From: a virus | Length of the DNA: 64,000 bases | Direction: 5' to 3' (one strand) | Virus record (IMG/VR): IMGVR_UViG_3300036770_007547 | Coordinates: 62,001-126,000 of that record | Shown here: piece after piece, positions 50,841 through 59,285 of the stretch | Position numbering within the stretch: position 1 is the stretch's first letter | How the letters are laid out: each line of letters begins with the position of its first letter | The notes under the pieces: model-generated | The model's database searches: none | The model's input: the letters and a program-made list of their open reading frames with translations, nothing else | What the model was told of the DNA's origin: nothing | Program-made: the position numbers and the translations under genes

Positions 50841-53800
50841 AGACGTCCCACTACCACTTCGATCACACCCAAGCCTTCACTGTCGTGATCTTCCAAGGCT
50901 TTTCCTATCACTGATCCATACACAAACACGGTGTGATCTATGGCAGTGGCCACACCCGGTGAATCACTGCTGATCAAGAGATCTCCGCGACGTATACGTC
51001 CTTTCACCAAGCAAGGCACACGTCCAGTCAGTGCCACTGACACTGCTGCGGTATCATCTAGACCGGTATTCATCAAGAAAGCAGGATCGGTAGATACCAC
51101 GCCAATCACACGACTGCTGGCGGGAGTAGTGGTCTGCGTGACTTCGGCTGTACCACCAATTTCCACCACGGTGCCCGGGGGGTAGGATTGATCAGCCAGA
51201 TATTTTTCTGCCAAGTCAGCGTAAAGTGCGCTGGTTGCTCGAGCGTAAACTGTGTTGAAATAGTTGCTGCTTGATCCAATATTGCCCACACCGTTGGAAC
51301 CGGTCTTGATGATCTCGATGGTGCTGACTGCACCAGCTGTGACTAGATTACCGCCGGTGATGTTGCCTGTGGCCACCACTTGTGCGCCGGTGTTCAGATT
51401 GCCACCGGTGATGTTGCCAGTAAACTGTCCCAGGCCTCCCACATGTAGGTTACCAACCACACCCGCACCCCCGGCCACTTGAAGTGCACCAGTAGTGGTG
51501 GAAGTGGCTGCCGTGGTTGAAGTCACGTTGGCCAATGCAGAAATGATTATGTTGGCCGCGCTGAGAGTGGCCGAAGTGCTGAAATTACCGGCATTGACGT
51601 TGCCAGTCACAGTGGCATTGGCAGCGATGGCCAGGTTGCCACCTGATATGTTTCCAGTGACTGCTGCTGCACCGGCTGTGACCAAGTTACCACCTATGAC
51701 GTTGCCCGTGGATTGTACCACACCAGCTGTGGTCAGATTGCCACCTATGACGTTGCCTGTAGACTGTACCACACCACCTGTGACCAAGTTGCCACCGCCT
51801 ACGTTTCCAGTAGCAGACACTAGACCACCAGTGACGAGATTGCCGCCTGACACGTTTCCGGTAGCGATCACTTGCCCACCCACATAGGTTTCACCACCTA
51901 TGCCCACACCGCCGGCCACGATCAACGCACCAGTGGTGGTGGAAGTAGATGTTGTTGACGCTGTGAGATTGGCTGATCCGGCTTTGATGCCTGGATAGAC
52001 CAAGTTGGCATCAGAAAAATCAACTTCGGTGTTGGGTCGATTGGCTATGTTGGCAAAAAATTTGAACACACCGTCGGTGGCATCACGCACCAGACCGTTG
52101 TAGAGATTGCCACCGGCATTGTATTGACCCACGAAACCCAGATCCAGGAGGTCTGCGGCATTGTTGGCTCCCAAGAAGATCAAGGGATCATCAACCACCA
52201 GGGCCGACACGTCAATGGTGTTGCCTGAACCGCCCAGGGTGATGTTACCAACGATGTTGACGTCACCGCCCACGTTGAGGTTACCCGTGAGTCCCAAACC
52301 ACCATCAATCACCAAAGCACCGGTGGTTGTCGATGTGGAATCTGTGGGGATCACGATCTCGACCTTTTGGTCGGGGAAGATGATCATCTGTGTGTTACCA
52401 GTGCCAAAGCCGCCGGCACCAAACTTGATGGCATTGACATTGCCGTTGCTGCCCGTGGCGATGATGAGGTTACCGCCTGACGCCACATCAGTGGGAGCTT
52501 CAAACAAGAGATAACCGTCGCTGGCCTGGGTGAGCAGGAAAGCAGGGTCGTCGTATAGACTGGAGTTGATACCCATGGAAATCCAGCCCTGCTCGATGTT
52601 GCCCACGTCGTTGATGGCGATGAATTCACCATAGGCCAAGTTGCCCGAGCTTTCGTTGACTGAGGCGATCTCCGCTGCGCCAGCGATGTTGGCCACAGCG
52701 ATGATACGTCGCCCTTCCTCGCTTTCGCCCTGTGCTGTGAGCCAAGCGTTGACTTCGCCTGAATGCACCCAGTTGTTGGCTGTGATGTTGTTGGCTGTGA
52801 TATAGCTGGTTTCGCTGGCTGTGAGGTTACCGCCCATGTTAAGGTTGCCAGTGAGTCCCATGCCACCTGCCACACGCAATGCGCCAGTGGTGGTAGATGT
52901 AGATGTGGTTGGAATCTCGATGTGCACCTGCAGATCAGGTATGATCACCATCTGTGTGTTACCAGTGGCAAATCCGCCAGCACCAAACACGATGGAGTTG
53001 TTGCTGCCATTGCCGCCCGTGGCGATCACCAAGTTGCCTGAACCAGAAGTGTTGGCCGGGGCTTCAAACAGGATGTAGCCCTCGTCGGCCATCGTGAGCT
53101 GGAAGCTGGGATCATCGTAAGTGGAACTGTTGATGCCCATGCTGATCCAACCCTGGCTTACATTGCCCACGTCGTTGATGGCCAAAAATTCCGAGTAACT
53201 TAGATTGCCAGCATTTTGATTGACTGTGAGTATTTCGGCTGCGCCTGCGATGTTGGCCACAGCAGCGATGCGTCGGCCAGTGTCTGCTTCACTTTGATCT
53301 GTGAGCCACTGTTCCACTGGTCCCGAGTACACATGATTGTTGGCCAAGAAATTGTTGGCCAGCACTGTACTGGTATCGCCCACGGTGATATTACCAGCCA
53401 CATTGAGCTGGCCGCCCATGTTGAGGTTACCGGTAAGGCCCATGCCGCCGCCCACTCGCAAAGCACCAGTGGCGGTGTTGGTAGACACCGTGGGTATTTC
53501 GATGTGCACCTGCTCGTCAGGCATGATCAGCATCTGCACGTTACCAGTGGCAAATCCACCAGCGCCAAACACGATGTAGTTGTTGGCGCCATTGGTGCCG
53601 GTACCTATAACGAGGTTACCACCAGCAGTGGTTCCTGCTGGTGCTTCATACAAGAGATATCCACCATCAGCTTTGGTGATAGGGAAAGAAGGATCATCAT
53701 AGGTGCTGGAGTTGATGCCCATGCTGATCCAGCCCTGGTCGATGTTGCCAACATCGTTCATAGCAATGAATTCTGAATAGGCAAGATTGGCTGCACTTTC

Positions 53801-54715
53801 ATTGACCACAGCAATCTCAACCGGTCCTGCGATGTTGGCAACGGCCATGATGCGCCGATCTTCGGCAGAAACACCTTCGTCAGACAACCATCCATCCACA
53901 TTGCCCGAGAACAAGTGATCGGTGGCAGAAACATTGGCAGCTACGATGTTGCCATCAACTGTGAGTGTGCCGGCTGTGAGATTCCCCGACACATCAAGCG
54001 AGGCCATGTCCAGCACTGTGTTGGCCGCACTGTTGCCGGACAGCACGAATTCAGCACCTTCAGGTCCGGTGATGATCACACTGGTGGTATTGGCACTGAA
54101 AGTGGCATTGGCCAAGAATATGGAATTGCCGGCTAGATAAAGATCGTTCCAACGATTGGTGGTATTGCCCAGGCTGTAAGTGACATTGGCGCTGGGATTG
54201 AGGTTTCCTGCCACCGAAAAAGGCACAAGAGTGTCGTTCAATGTCAACACACCGTCGATGTTTACATTGGCCGATGCTTCGAGTTCTCCGGCCACCGAAA
54301 CTCCATTGGCAAAAATAGCTTCTGGGGTGATTGTGATTCCACTGCTGCCATCTTGAGTGTCAATGAGATTGGTGTAGACATTTCCGTGTAGATTATCTGC
54401 AGTGACATTGGCCACTACTGTGATTCCGTTGGGCAGCACTTCAACTATGCGTGTTCCGCCAACATTGATGTTGACGTTGCCACCCGAGCTTAAAATTTTG
54501 ACGTTGCTGGTACCATTGTAAATTTCGCTGGTGCTGAACGGAGATACCAGGTTTTCCACCCAGGGTTCGGTGGCTAGAGTGGTGCCCCCGGCTGTGGTAC
54601 CGTCGTGTACCCGCAGCGTACCGTTAGTGGTGTCAACCGTGATTTCGCCCAACGCTCCAGTGAAAGCGTCATTTTCTTGTTCAGTTCCTCGTCGATATTG
54701 TATCTGTACAGCCAT
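50837..54715 (-). CDS. Long tail fibre with three internal repeats and C-terminal chaperone-like domain
   Basis: The 1292-aa protein begins MAVQIQYRRGTEQENDAFTG and TTNGTLRVHDGTTAGGT, the N-terminal fold of many phage fibres. Three repeats of about 155-185 aa follow (residues about 264-450, 461-635, 646-815), each with WLxxxxxxxxxRRIxAVANI, GWISMGINSS and GGFxTGNxQM. Next come NVSGGNLVTGG-like turns. The C-terminus, YADLAEKYLADQSYPPGTVV then ALTGRVPCLVKGRIRRGDLL, resembles Peptidase_G2-type autocleaving chaperone ends. Two late elements precede it. Confidence 0.85.
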   Translation of the reverse strand: MAVQIQYRRGTEQENDAFTGALGEITVDTTNGTLRVHDGTTAGGTTLATEPWVENLVSPFSTSEIYNGTSNVKILSSGGNVNINVGGTRIVEVLPNGITVVANVTADNLHGNVYTNLIDTQDGSSGITITPEAIFANGVSVAGELEASANVNIDGVLTLNDTLVPFSVAGNLNPSANVTYSLGNTTNRWNDLYLAGNSIFLANATFSANTTSVIITGPEGAEFVLSGNSAANTVLDMASLDVSGNLTAGTLTVDGNIVAANVSATDHLFSGNVDGWLSDEGVSAEDRRIMAVANIAGPVEIAVVNESAANLAYSEFIAMNDVGNIDQGWISMGINSSTYDDPSFPITKADGGYLLYEAPAGTTAGGNLVIGTGTNGANNYIVFGAGGFATGNVQMLIMPDEQVHIEIPTVSTNTATGALRVGGGMGLTGNLNMGGQLNVAGNITVGDTSTVLANNFLANNHVYSGPVEQWLTDQSEADTGRRIAAVANIAGAAEILTVNQNAGNLSYSEFLAINDVGNVSQGWISMGINSSTYDDPSFQLTMADEGYILFEAPANTSGSGNLVIATGGNGSNNSIVFGAGGFATGNTQMVIIPDLQVHIEIPTTSTSTTTGALRVAGGMGLTGNLNMGGNLTASETSYITANNITANNWVHSGEVNAWLTAQGESEEGRRIIAVANIAGAAEIASVNESSGNLAYGEFIAINDVGNIEQGWISMGINSSLYDDPAFLLTQASDGYLLFEAPTDVASGGNLIIATGSNGNVNAIKFGAGGFGTGNTQMIIFPDQKVEIVIPTDSTSTTTGALVIDGGLGLTGNLNVGGDVNIVGNITLGGSGNTIDVSALVVDDPLIFLGANNAADLLDLGFVGQYNAGGNLYNGLVRDATDGVFKFFANIANRPNTEVDFSDANLVYPGIKAGSANLTASTTSTSTTTGALIVAGGVGIGGETYVGGQVIATGNVSGGNLVTGGLVSATGNVGGGNLVTGGVVQSTGNVIGGNLTTAGVVQSTGNVIGGNLVTAGAAAVTGNISGGNLAIAANATVTGNVNAGNFSTSATLSAANIIISALANVTSTTAATSTTTGALQVAGGAGVVGNLHVGGLGQFTGNITGGNLNTGAQVVATGNITGGNLVTAGAVSTIEIIKTGSNGVGNIGSSSNYFNTVYARATSALYADLAEKYLADQSYPPGTVVEIGGTAEVTQTTTPASSRVIGVVSTDPAFLMNTGLDDTAAVSVALTGRVPCLVKGRIRRGDLLISSDSPGVATAIDHTVFVYGSVIGKALEDHDSEGLGVIEVVVGRL
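52330..53930 (-). repeat. Three tandem in-frame repeats in the long tail fibre
   Basis: Approximate units 53380-53925, 52810-53335 and 52260-52780 encode homologous modules sharing GWISMGINSSxYDDPxF and ATGGALRVxGGMGLTGNLN-like ends. DNA identity is visible by eye but not perfect, so the copies are old or under selection. Confidence 0.75.
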
Positions 54716-54735
54716 GTCAGTTGTCTCCGTCCCGG

Positions 54736-54742
54736 TATTTAT
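54736..54742 (-). promoter_or_regulatory. Late promoter motif for the long tail fibre
   Basis: CATAAATA on the minus strand, 20 bases before the ATG at 54715, with ACGGAGAC in between as ribosome site. Confidence 0.65.
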
Positions 54743-54785
54743 GGTTATGAACTAACAGACTGAGTCTGCGTCCGGTGTTTGATGT

Positions 54786-54792
54786 TATTTAT
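54786..54792 (-). promoter_or_regulatory. Second late promoter motif upstream of the long tail fibre
   Basis: GATAAATA on the minus strand, 50 bases upstream of the first element, just after the stop of the 268-aa gene. The 84-base gap between the genes holds nothing else I can name. Confidence 0.55.
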
Positions 54793-54799
54793 CGATGAT

Positions 54800-55606
54800 T
54801 CAGCTGGCATCAGTGGTGTACGTTATAGCTACAGATCCCCCGCTGGGTACCGAAATATTGTAAGTAGTGCTGGGCAACACCGATGAATTGGTGTAAGATG
54901 TGGGTGTTGCTGGATATCCAGTACCGGCCTCGTAGGCTCCGCCCGGGAACGAGTAAGACGCAAAAGCCGTGGCCGAAGTGCCCGCAGTCCCGGCGAAATA
55001 TTGGGTGGCAAACACCGCTGAACCGTAACGACGACTCTGTCTCGCACCAGTGTCGGGGTTGAATCCATACTCGCTGATGCTGATGGGTATGTCATCGTTG
55101 GGCAATGGGGCTATCGAGTTAAAGGTTCCGCCTTGGGCGATGTAAGCAGTTCCGCCCACGACTTGATAGGTAGGCTGCCCCCCATAAGGACCGGCCACTG
55201 TGGCTCGTTGTGTCCATCCTCGACCATCATTGTCTGTGACTGGACCGTACACTGATCCATAATAGTTGGTGGTCTCCACTGTGTTCACTCCGCTCAGTCC
55301 GTTGATTTCGTTGCGCTTTTGTTCAAGCAAGTCATAGAATTGCTGCATGGTGGCCACACCTGGGTCGTACTGGAGCACGATGTCAGCTATGCTAAATCCT
55401 ATGCTGACCCACATCACATAATCGATTCCGGTGCTGTCACTGACTCCGTTTGACCCTTGCCCGGTCATGGAATTGATGGAAAAAATGCCCCAAGGCACAG
55501 TGAAAGTACCACTGGATGTGTAGGTCACTGTGGTGGTAGTGAGTCGACGGGCTCGGAATCCCAGAGCCCGAGCACTGGCCGATCCCAGACTGTTGATCAT
55601 GGGCAT
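54800..55606 (-). CDS. Putative fibre tip or adhesin protein (268 aa)
   Basis: The protein (ARALGFRARRLTTTTVTYTS, GTFTVPWGIFSINSMTGQGS, then Gly/Ser/Thr/Tyr-rich to PSGGSVAITYTTDAS) contains a T-S-S-G-T-F-T-V-P segment like the start of glycine-rich fibre tips such as the 291-aa protein in this operon. It may be a receptor-binding module. Coupled to the upstream fibre gene by TAATG. Confidence 0.65.
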   Translation of the reverse strand: MPMINSLGSASARALGFRARRLTTTTVTYTSSGTFTVPWGIFSINSMTGQGSNGVSDSTGIDYVMWVSIGFSIADIVLQYDPGVATMQQFYDLLEQKRNEINGLSGVNTVETTNYYGSVYGPVTDNDGRGWTQRATVAGPYGGQPTYQVVGGTAYIAQGGTFNSIAPLPNDDIPISISEYGFNPDTGARQSRRYGSAVFATQYFAGTAGTSATAFASYSFPGGAYEAGTGYPATPTSYTNSSVLPSTTYNISVPSGGSVAITYTTDAS

Positions 55607-57090
55607 TATGCGAATCTCGTTTGCGAAGCAAACACGGTGAAAGTGGCTGATCCAGTCTTGAATATCGAAAGCGTGTACATGTCAATACCGTTGGCATTTC
55701 CGCCCGTGGGCGCTACACCACCTTGCCACTTGGGTGTAACGCTGACACCATCGATGGTGGTAGCAGACTGATAATAAGCCGTGGAACCTTGCGTGGCCAA
55801 AAAAGCCAGTGTCAATGTTTGTCCAGTCTCCATGACCGAGTCCAGAGTGGTCGAAGAATTTCCACGCACATTCAATGTCCAGTTTGCTGATGCGTTGGTG
55901 GTATAATACACCACCGACTGTGTGAGAGCATCATAGTCAATGGTTCCTGTGGCTGCTGTGGCCGACACTGCGCAATCTTCCAACACGATACGAGTGTTCA
56001 CAGGTCCAGAAAACACCGCCGCAGCGCCGTTGAGTGTGCCCGACACGTTGGCACCACCAGTCACTGCCAGCGTGGTACCGTTCCAGGTGAGATTGGCGCT
56101 GCCTGCAAATGCGCCCGAATTGTTGTACTGTATCTGCGTGTCGCTGCCGCCGGCCGAGGTTGACACGCCGGTGAGTTGGCTTCCGTTGCCCAGAAAATAA
56201 TTGGCTGTGACGTTGCCGGTGGCTGCGATCGTGCCTGTGGCAGAGATGTTGCCAGCAGTGACGTTTGCAGTCACCGATGCGTTGCCGCTTGACACAGTTC
56301 CGGTCACAGTGAGCGATGCTGCCGACACTGCAGATGTTATACTGGCATTGCCCGCATTTAGATTTCCCGAAAACGTAGCCGATGCTCCGGTTATGCTACC
56401 GGTGTTGCCAATACTGGCCACATCATTGACATTGATGGTGGTGGCGGTGAACCAAGTGTTGGGGGCTGCGCGATATAGCAGGGCAGCATATTCTGCGCCC
56501 ACTGGTCCCACTTCGAGTCCGCCATTGTTGGCTTCGCTGGCTGTGGCAGCATTGTTGGCCACGTTGATGGTGATGTCATTGATGGTAGAAGTCTGGCTAT
56601 CTACGGTGGTAGTGGTACCGTTGACTTGCAGATTTCCAGTAATGATCACAGTACCGTTGCCGCTGGCCAAAGGTATGATATCGATGTTTCCGTTGGTGCT
56701 GACTATAGAATCCGAGCTCACTGTGATGTTGGCTGATCTGAGATTTCCGCCAGTGATGTTGCTGGTGGTCACGATCTCGCCCGAGGTAGTGATGTTTCCA
56801 CCCGTGACATTGCCGGTGGCCACGACCTGGGCTGCGGTCTCTACGTTGCCTGTGGCAATGAGTTTGCCTGATGCTGTGACGTTGCCACTCGTGAGGTTTC
56901 CCGATACCACGGATGTAGTGGCAGCTAGATTGGTAAAAGTTCCGTTGGATGCAGTAGTGTTCCCGATAACGATGTTGTTGATGGCACCGGTTCGTTGCAA
57001 CTGCCAGCCGCCACCATTCCATACCCAGGTTTTATCACCAAAGGTATAGGTCTCATCTAGTACAGGGTTGGCTGGAAATTGTAATGGCAT
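55606..57090 (-). CDS. Tail fibre (MPLxFPANP N-terminus)
   Basis: From ATG 57090 the protein is 494 aa. MPLQFPANPVLDETYTFGDK and TWVWNGGGWQLQ form an attachment module shared with three other fibres here, followed by GAINNIVIGNTTASNGTFTN. The shaft has NVTGGNITTSGEIV turns and SQTSTINDITINVANNAATA, also found in the 638- and 555-aa fibres. SWLPL-side GNGSQLTGV is another common unit. The C-terminal 130 residues (TLNVRGNSSTTLDSVMETGQ) look like a trimeric fibre tip. Confidence 0.8.
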   Translation of the reverse strand: MPLQFPANPVLDETYTFGDKTWVWNGGGWQLQRTGAINNIVIGNTTASNGTFTNLAATTSVVSGNLTSGNVTASGKLIATGNVETAAQVVATGNVTGGNITTSGEIVTTSNITGGNLRSANITVSSDSIVSTNGNIDIIPLASGNGTVIITGNLQVNGTTTTVDSQTSTINDITINVANNAATASEANNGGLEVGPVGAEYAALLYRAAPNTWFTATTINVNDVASIGNTGSITGASATFSGNLNAGNASITSAVSAASLTVTGTVSSGNASVTANVTAGNISATGTIAATGNVTANYFLGNGSQLTGVSTSAGGSDTQIQYNNSGAFAGSANLTWNGTTLAVTGGANVSGTLNGAAAVFSGPVNTRIVLEDCAVSATAATGTIDYDALTQSVVYYTTNASANWTLNVRGNSSTTLDSVMETGQTLTLAFLATQGSTAYYQSATTIDGVSVTPKWQGGVAPTGGNANGIDMYTLSIFKTGSATFTVFASQTRFA

Positions 57091-57113
57091 TTTTGGCTCC
57101 GATCCTGTACTTA

Positions 57114-57593
57114 TCAGTTGTTCCAACCATAACGATCTGGGGCTTGCTGCCCGGTATCATCGGCCATGCACCCTGAACAGCAGAATTTTGGGTACAGAAC
57201 CGGGTTATCCCGGAGATCAACAAGTTTGTCCAAGAATTCTTGCCGTTGTTCTGGAGTAAGATCGCGTGCTTCGTGTATGGTATCGATGTTGTTGATGTAA
57301 AATGTGGCTGCTCTCACACATTCGTCTAGCATGGCTTGGCGCTGGATTTCAGCTTCTTGTTGTGTCATGAATCTCGTGTCCCAAACATCGTACACACGAC
57401 CGTTGTTGAGTTCGTAATGAAATCCGGTTATCACTAACCAGTCATCGATCACGGGCTTGTCACTGCGGTCAAACGGCACATAATCATGCGGATTGTTGTT
57501 GGCATCAAAGTCGGGAAAGGCTGTCCGTAGATTGTCCTCCAGGACTGGGTGATCATAGATCACACCATCTTTGTATCGTATATACAGGTTCAT
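57114..57593 (-). CDS. Fibre-operon accessory protein (160 aa)
   Basis: The start at ATG 57593 overlaps the upstream stop as TGATG. The sequence (MNLYIRYKDGVIYDHPVLED ... DDWLVITGFHYELNNGRVYD ... VLYPKFCCSGCMADDTG) has helices with many Gln/Glu and a CCSGC cluster. Position and size resemble small fibre-assembly proteins of phages, but I do not recognise the family. Confidence 0.65.
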   Translation of the reverse strand: MNLYIRYKDGVIYDHPVLEDNLRTAFPDFDANNNPHDYVPFDRSDKPVIDDWLVITGFHYELNNGRVYDVWDTRFMTQQEAEIQRQAMLDECVRAATFYINNIDTIHEARDLTPEQRQEFLDKLVDLRDNPVLYPKFCCSGCMADDTGQQAPDRYGWNN

Positions 57594-58468
57594 CACACGT
57601 TTCCAGTGTTGGTGCTAGGGAACGCACGCCCTTCGCCCCAAATTATACGCACTGCACCGCCAGATCCGCTGCCCCCGACGCCATCACCGCCAGATCCTCC
57701 ACCGCCACCGCCACCATAGGCTCCGCCGGGACCGCCCGGTCCTCCGGCTGGACCTGAACCATTGGTTCCATTGCCGCCACTGGATCCGCCTCCACCACCG
57801 CCACCACCTTGGAAGCTAGATCCAAATCCGCCGCCACCGTTGCTGCCTTGACCTAGTATACCTACACCACCACCGCCACCACCGCCACCTTCGGCATTTG
57901 TATCTGGTGGCCAACCACGGCCTGCACCACCACCACCACCGGCTCCGCCGCTGCCCGAAGATCCCGGATTACCATCTGACTCCACGACTCCACTGCCGCC
58001 ATTGCCGCCTGTTCCGCTGTAGCCGCCAGCACCACCAGCACCAGCACCACCGCCACCACCAGCTTGGCATGATCCACCGCTGCCGCCATTTCCCCCACCA
58101 TCACCGGTGTAAGAGCCGCCACCTCCACCGCCTCCACCGTTGTTGCCGCCGTTGCTACCACCGCCACCTCGCACAGTACCAGTGTCAATGAAATAACTGG
58201 CGCCGCCTGCTCCACCAACCACCACCGTGTAACTGGTTCCGGGCGAGACCGAAATATTGTTTTTGTAACCTAAACCACCACCGCCACCGCCTCCGGCGCA
58301 GTTTGTTCCGCCCGATCCCCCACCACCTACTGCTACCACTGACACGGAAAAAACACCGGCTGGACACAGCCAGCTGTAAGTGCCGGCCGAAGTGTAGGCT
58401 TGTTGTCCGGGTGGTGCTATGTATCGACCTTTGCCAAACCCACTGGCCATCAAGGTGTAGATAGTCAC
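57593..58468 (-). CDS. Glycine-rich adhesin-like protein
   Basis: The 291-aa protein starts at GTG (TAGTG overlap). After GTYSWLCPAGVFSVSVVAVG it is dominated by Gly runs with GGGGGGLGYKNNISVSPGTS and repeated GGGGSxGGNGG units, ending AVRIIWG. This is the plan of phage glycine-rich tips (S16/T2 gp38-type polyglycine-II sandwich). The distal loops would bind receptors. The gene has C/G-rich low complexity, prone to repeat change. Confidence 0.82.
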   Translation of the reverse strand: MTIYTLMASGFGKGRYIAPPGQQAYTSAGTYSWLCPAGVFSVSVVAVGGGGSGGTNCAGGGGGGGLGYKNNISVSPGTSYTVVVGGAGGASYFIDTGTVRGGGGSNGGNNGGGGGGGGSYTGDGGGNGGSGGSCQAGGGGGAGAGGAGGYSGTGGNGGSGVVESDGNPGSSGSGGAGGGGGAGRGWPPDTNAEGGGGGGGGVGILGQGSNGGGGFGSSFQGGGGGGGGSSGGNGTNGSGPAGGPGGPGGAYGGGGGGGSGGDGVGGSGSGGAVRIIWGEGRAFPSTNTGNV

Positions 58469-58953
58469 TAACTGACTCCTCCTCCACCCACTACAAAAGT
58501 ATTGGCACCCACACAGAATATAGTGGCGATACCGCGTTGTGCTAGAGTGCGATTGCCGGTGTCGGATGTACCAATGTTGTACATGGTCACGCCGGTGTCT
58601 TGAACCAAAGTGATATTGCCCGTGCTGTTGTTGTAAACTGCCACCGATTGACCCGAAGTGAACACGCTGTTAGGCACAGTGACGCTGGAGTTGCTGCTGA
58701 TGTATTTTCCAGCGTCGCTGTCTATCAATGTGTAACTTGCGGTCTTGGCATTTTCAGGCACAGTGCGCAGTTCTCCCAAAGAATCAGACACCGTAGTAAA
58801 TGTACCTGTGCTAGGAGTCACATTGCCAATGGGGATACCATTGATGGCCCCAGTGCTTTGTAGTTCCCAGGCAGATCCATTCCATACCCATGTTTTATTG
58901 TTAAAACTGTAGGTATCGTTGAGATTAGGGCTGGCGGGAAAATCTAAAGGCAT
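58468..58953 (-). CDS. Short tail fibre or fibre-attachment protein (161 aa)
   Basis: The protein has the attachment module MPLDFPASPNLNDTYSFNNK, TWVWNGSAWELQ, and a tail GQSVAVYNNSTGNITLVQDT, GNRTLAQRGIATIFCVGANT nearly identical in plan to the end of the 555-aa fibre at the right edge. With almost no shaft between them it may be a short fibre or connector carrying the glycine-rich adhesin encoded next. Confidence 0.75.
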   Translation of the reverse strand: MPLDFPASPNLNDTYSFNNKTWVWNGSAWELQSTGAINGIPIGNVTPSTGTFTTVSDSLGELRTVPENAKTASYTLIDSDAGKYISSNSSVTVPNSVFTSGQSVAVYNNSTGNITLVQDTGVTMYNIGTSDTGNRTLAQRGIATIFCVGANTFVVGGGGVS

Positions 58954-58967
58954 ATCATTTGTTCCAG

Positions 58968-59285
58968 TTATTGATAAGGATATCTATCTCGTATGGCTTG
59001 CACCGCGTCCAACCATTCTTGTTGGGTGGCTTCACCGCGTTGTACTTTGAAAAAGAGTGGGTCAGCCTCGACTTCGAATGCTCGCTGGCGATTTGATCGA
59101 GCTTGTCGGTTGGGTTCCTCGGCGGTGAGTCTCGTCAATTCGGCCTCGGCCTCGGCCTGAGTAGGTTGCACTCCTTGATGGTCGGGCTGCCAGACAATGG
59201 TGGCATAATCATTGTCTTCCATGGTGAATCGAGCAAGCGGATTCAACGAAAGTATGGCACGACCGAGATTTATTCTCCTCGTCAT
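58968..59285 (-). CDS. XkdW-like small tail protein
   Basis: The start at ATG 59285 overlaps the fibre stop (ATGA). The 105-aa product, MTRRINLGRAILSLNPLARF, DYATIVWQPDH, then a helical Glu/Ala/Arg-rich half, matches the XkdW pattern found in many phage tail operons, probably a fibre-assembly aid. Confidence 0.75.
   Translation of the reverse strand: MTRRINLGRAILSLNPLARFTMEDNDYATIVWQPDHQGVQPTQAEAEAELTRLTAEEPNRQARSNRQRAFEVEADPLFFKVQRGEATQQEWLDAVQAIRDRYPYQ

Noticed and set aside
56201-57049. Long plus-strand frame rich in Val, Pro and Leu
   Set aside because: Mirror of the repetitive fibre gene on the other strand; the composition is forced by the NVTxGN repeats.
57593-58468. GC-rich low-complexity DNA that could be a structural repeat or origin
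   Set aside because: It is fully coding for a glycine-rich adhesin with sensible ends.
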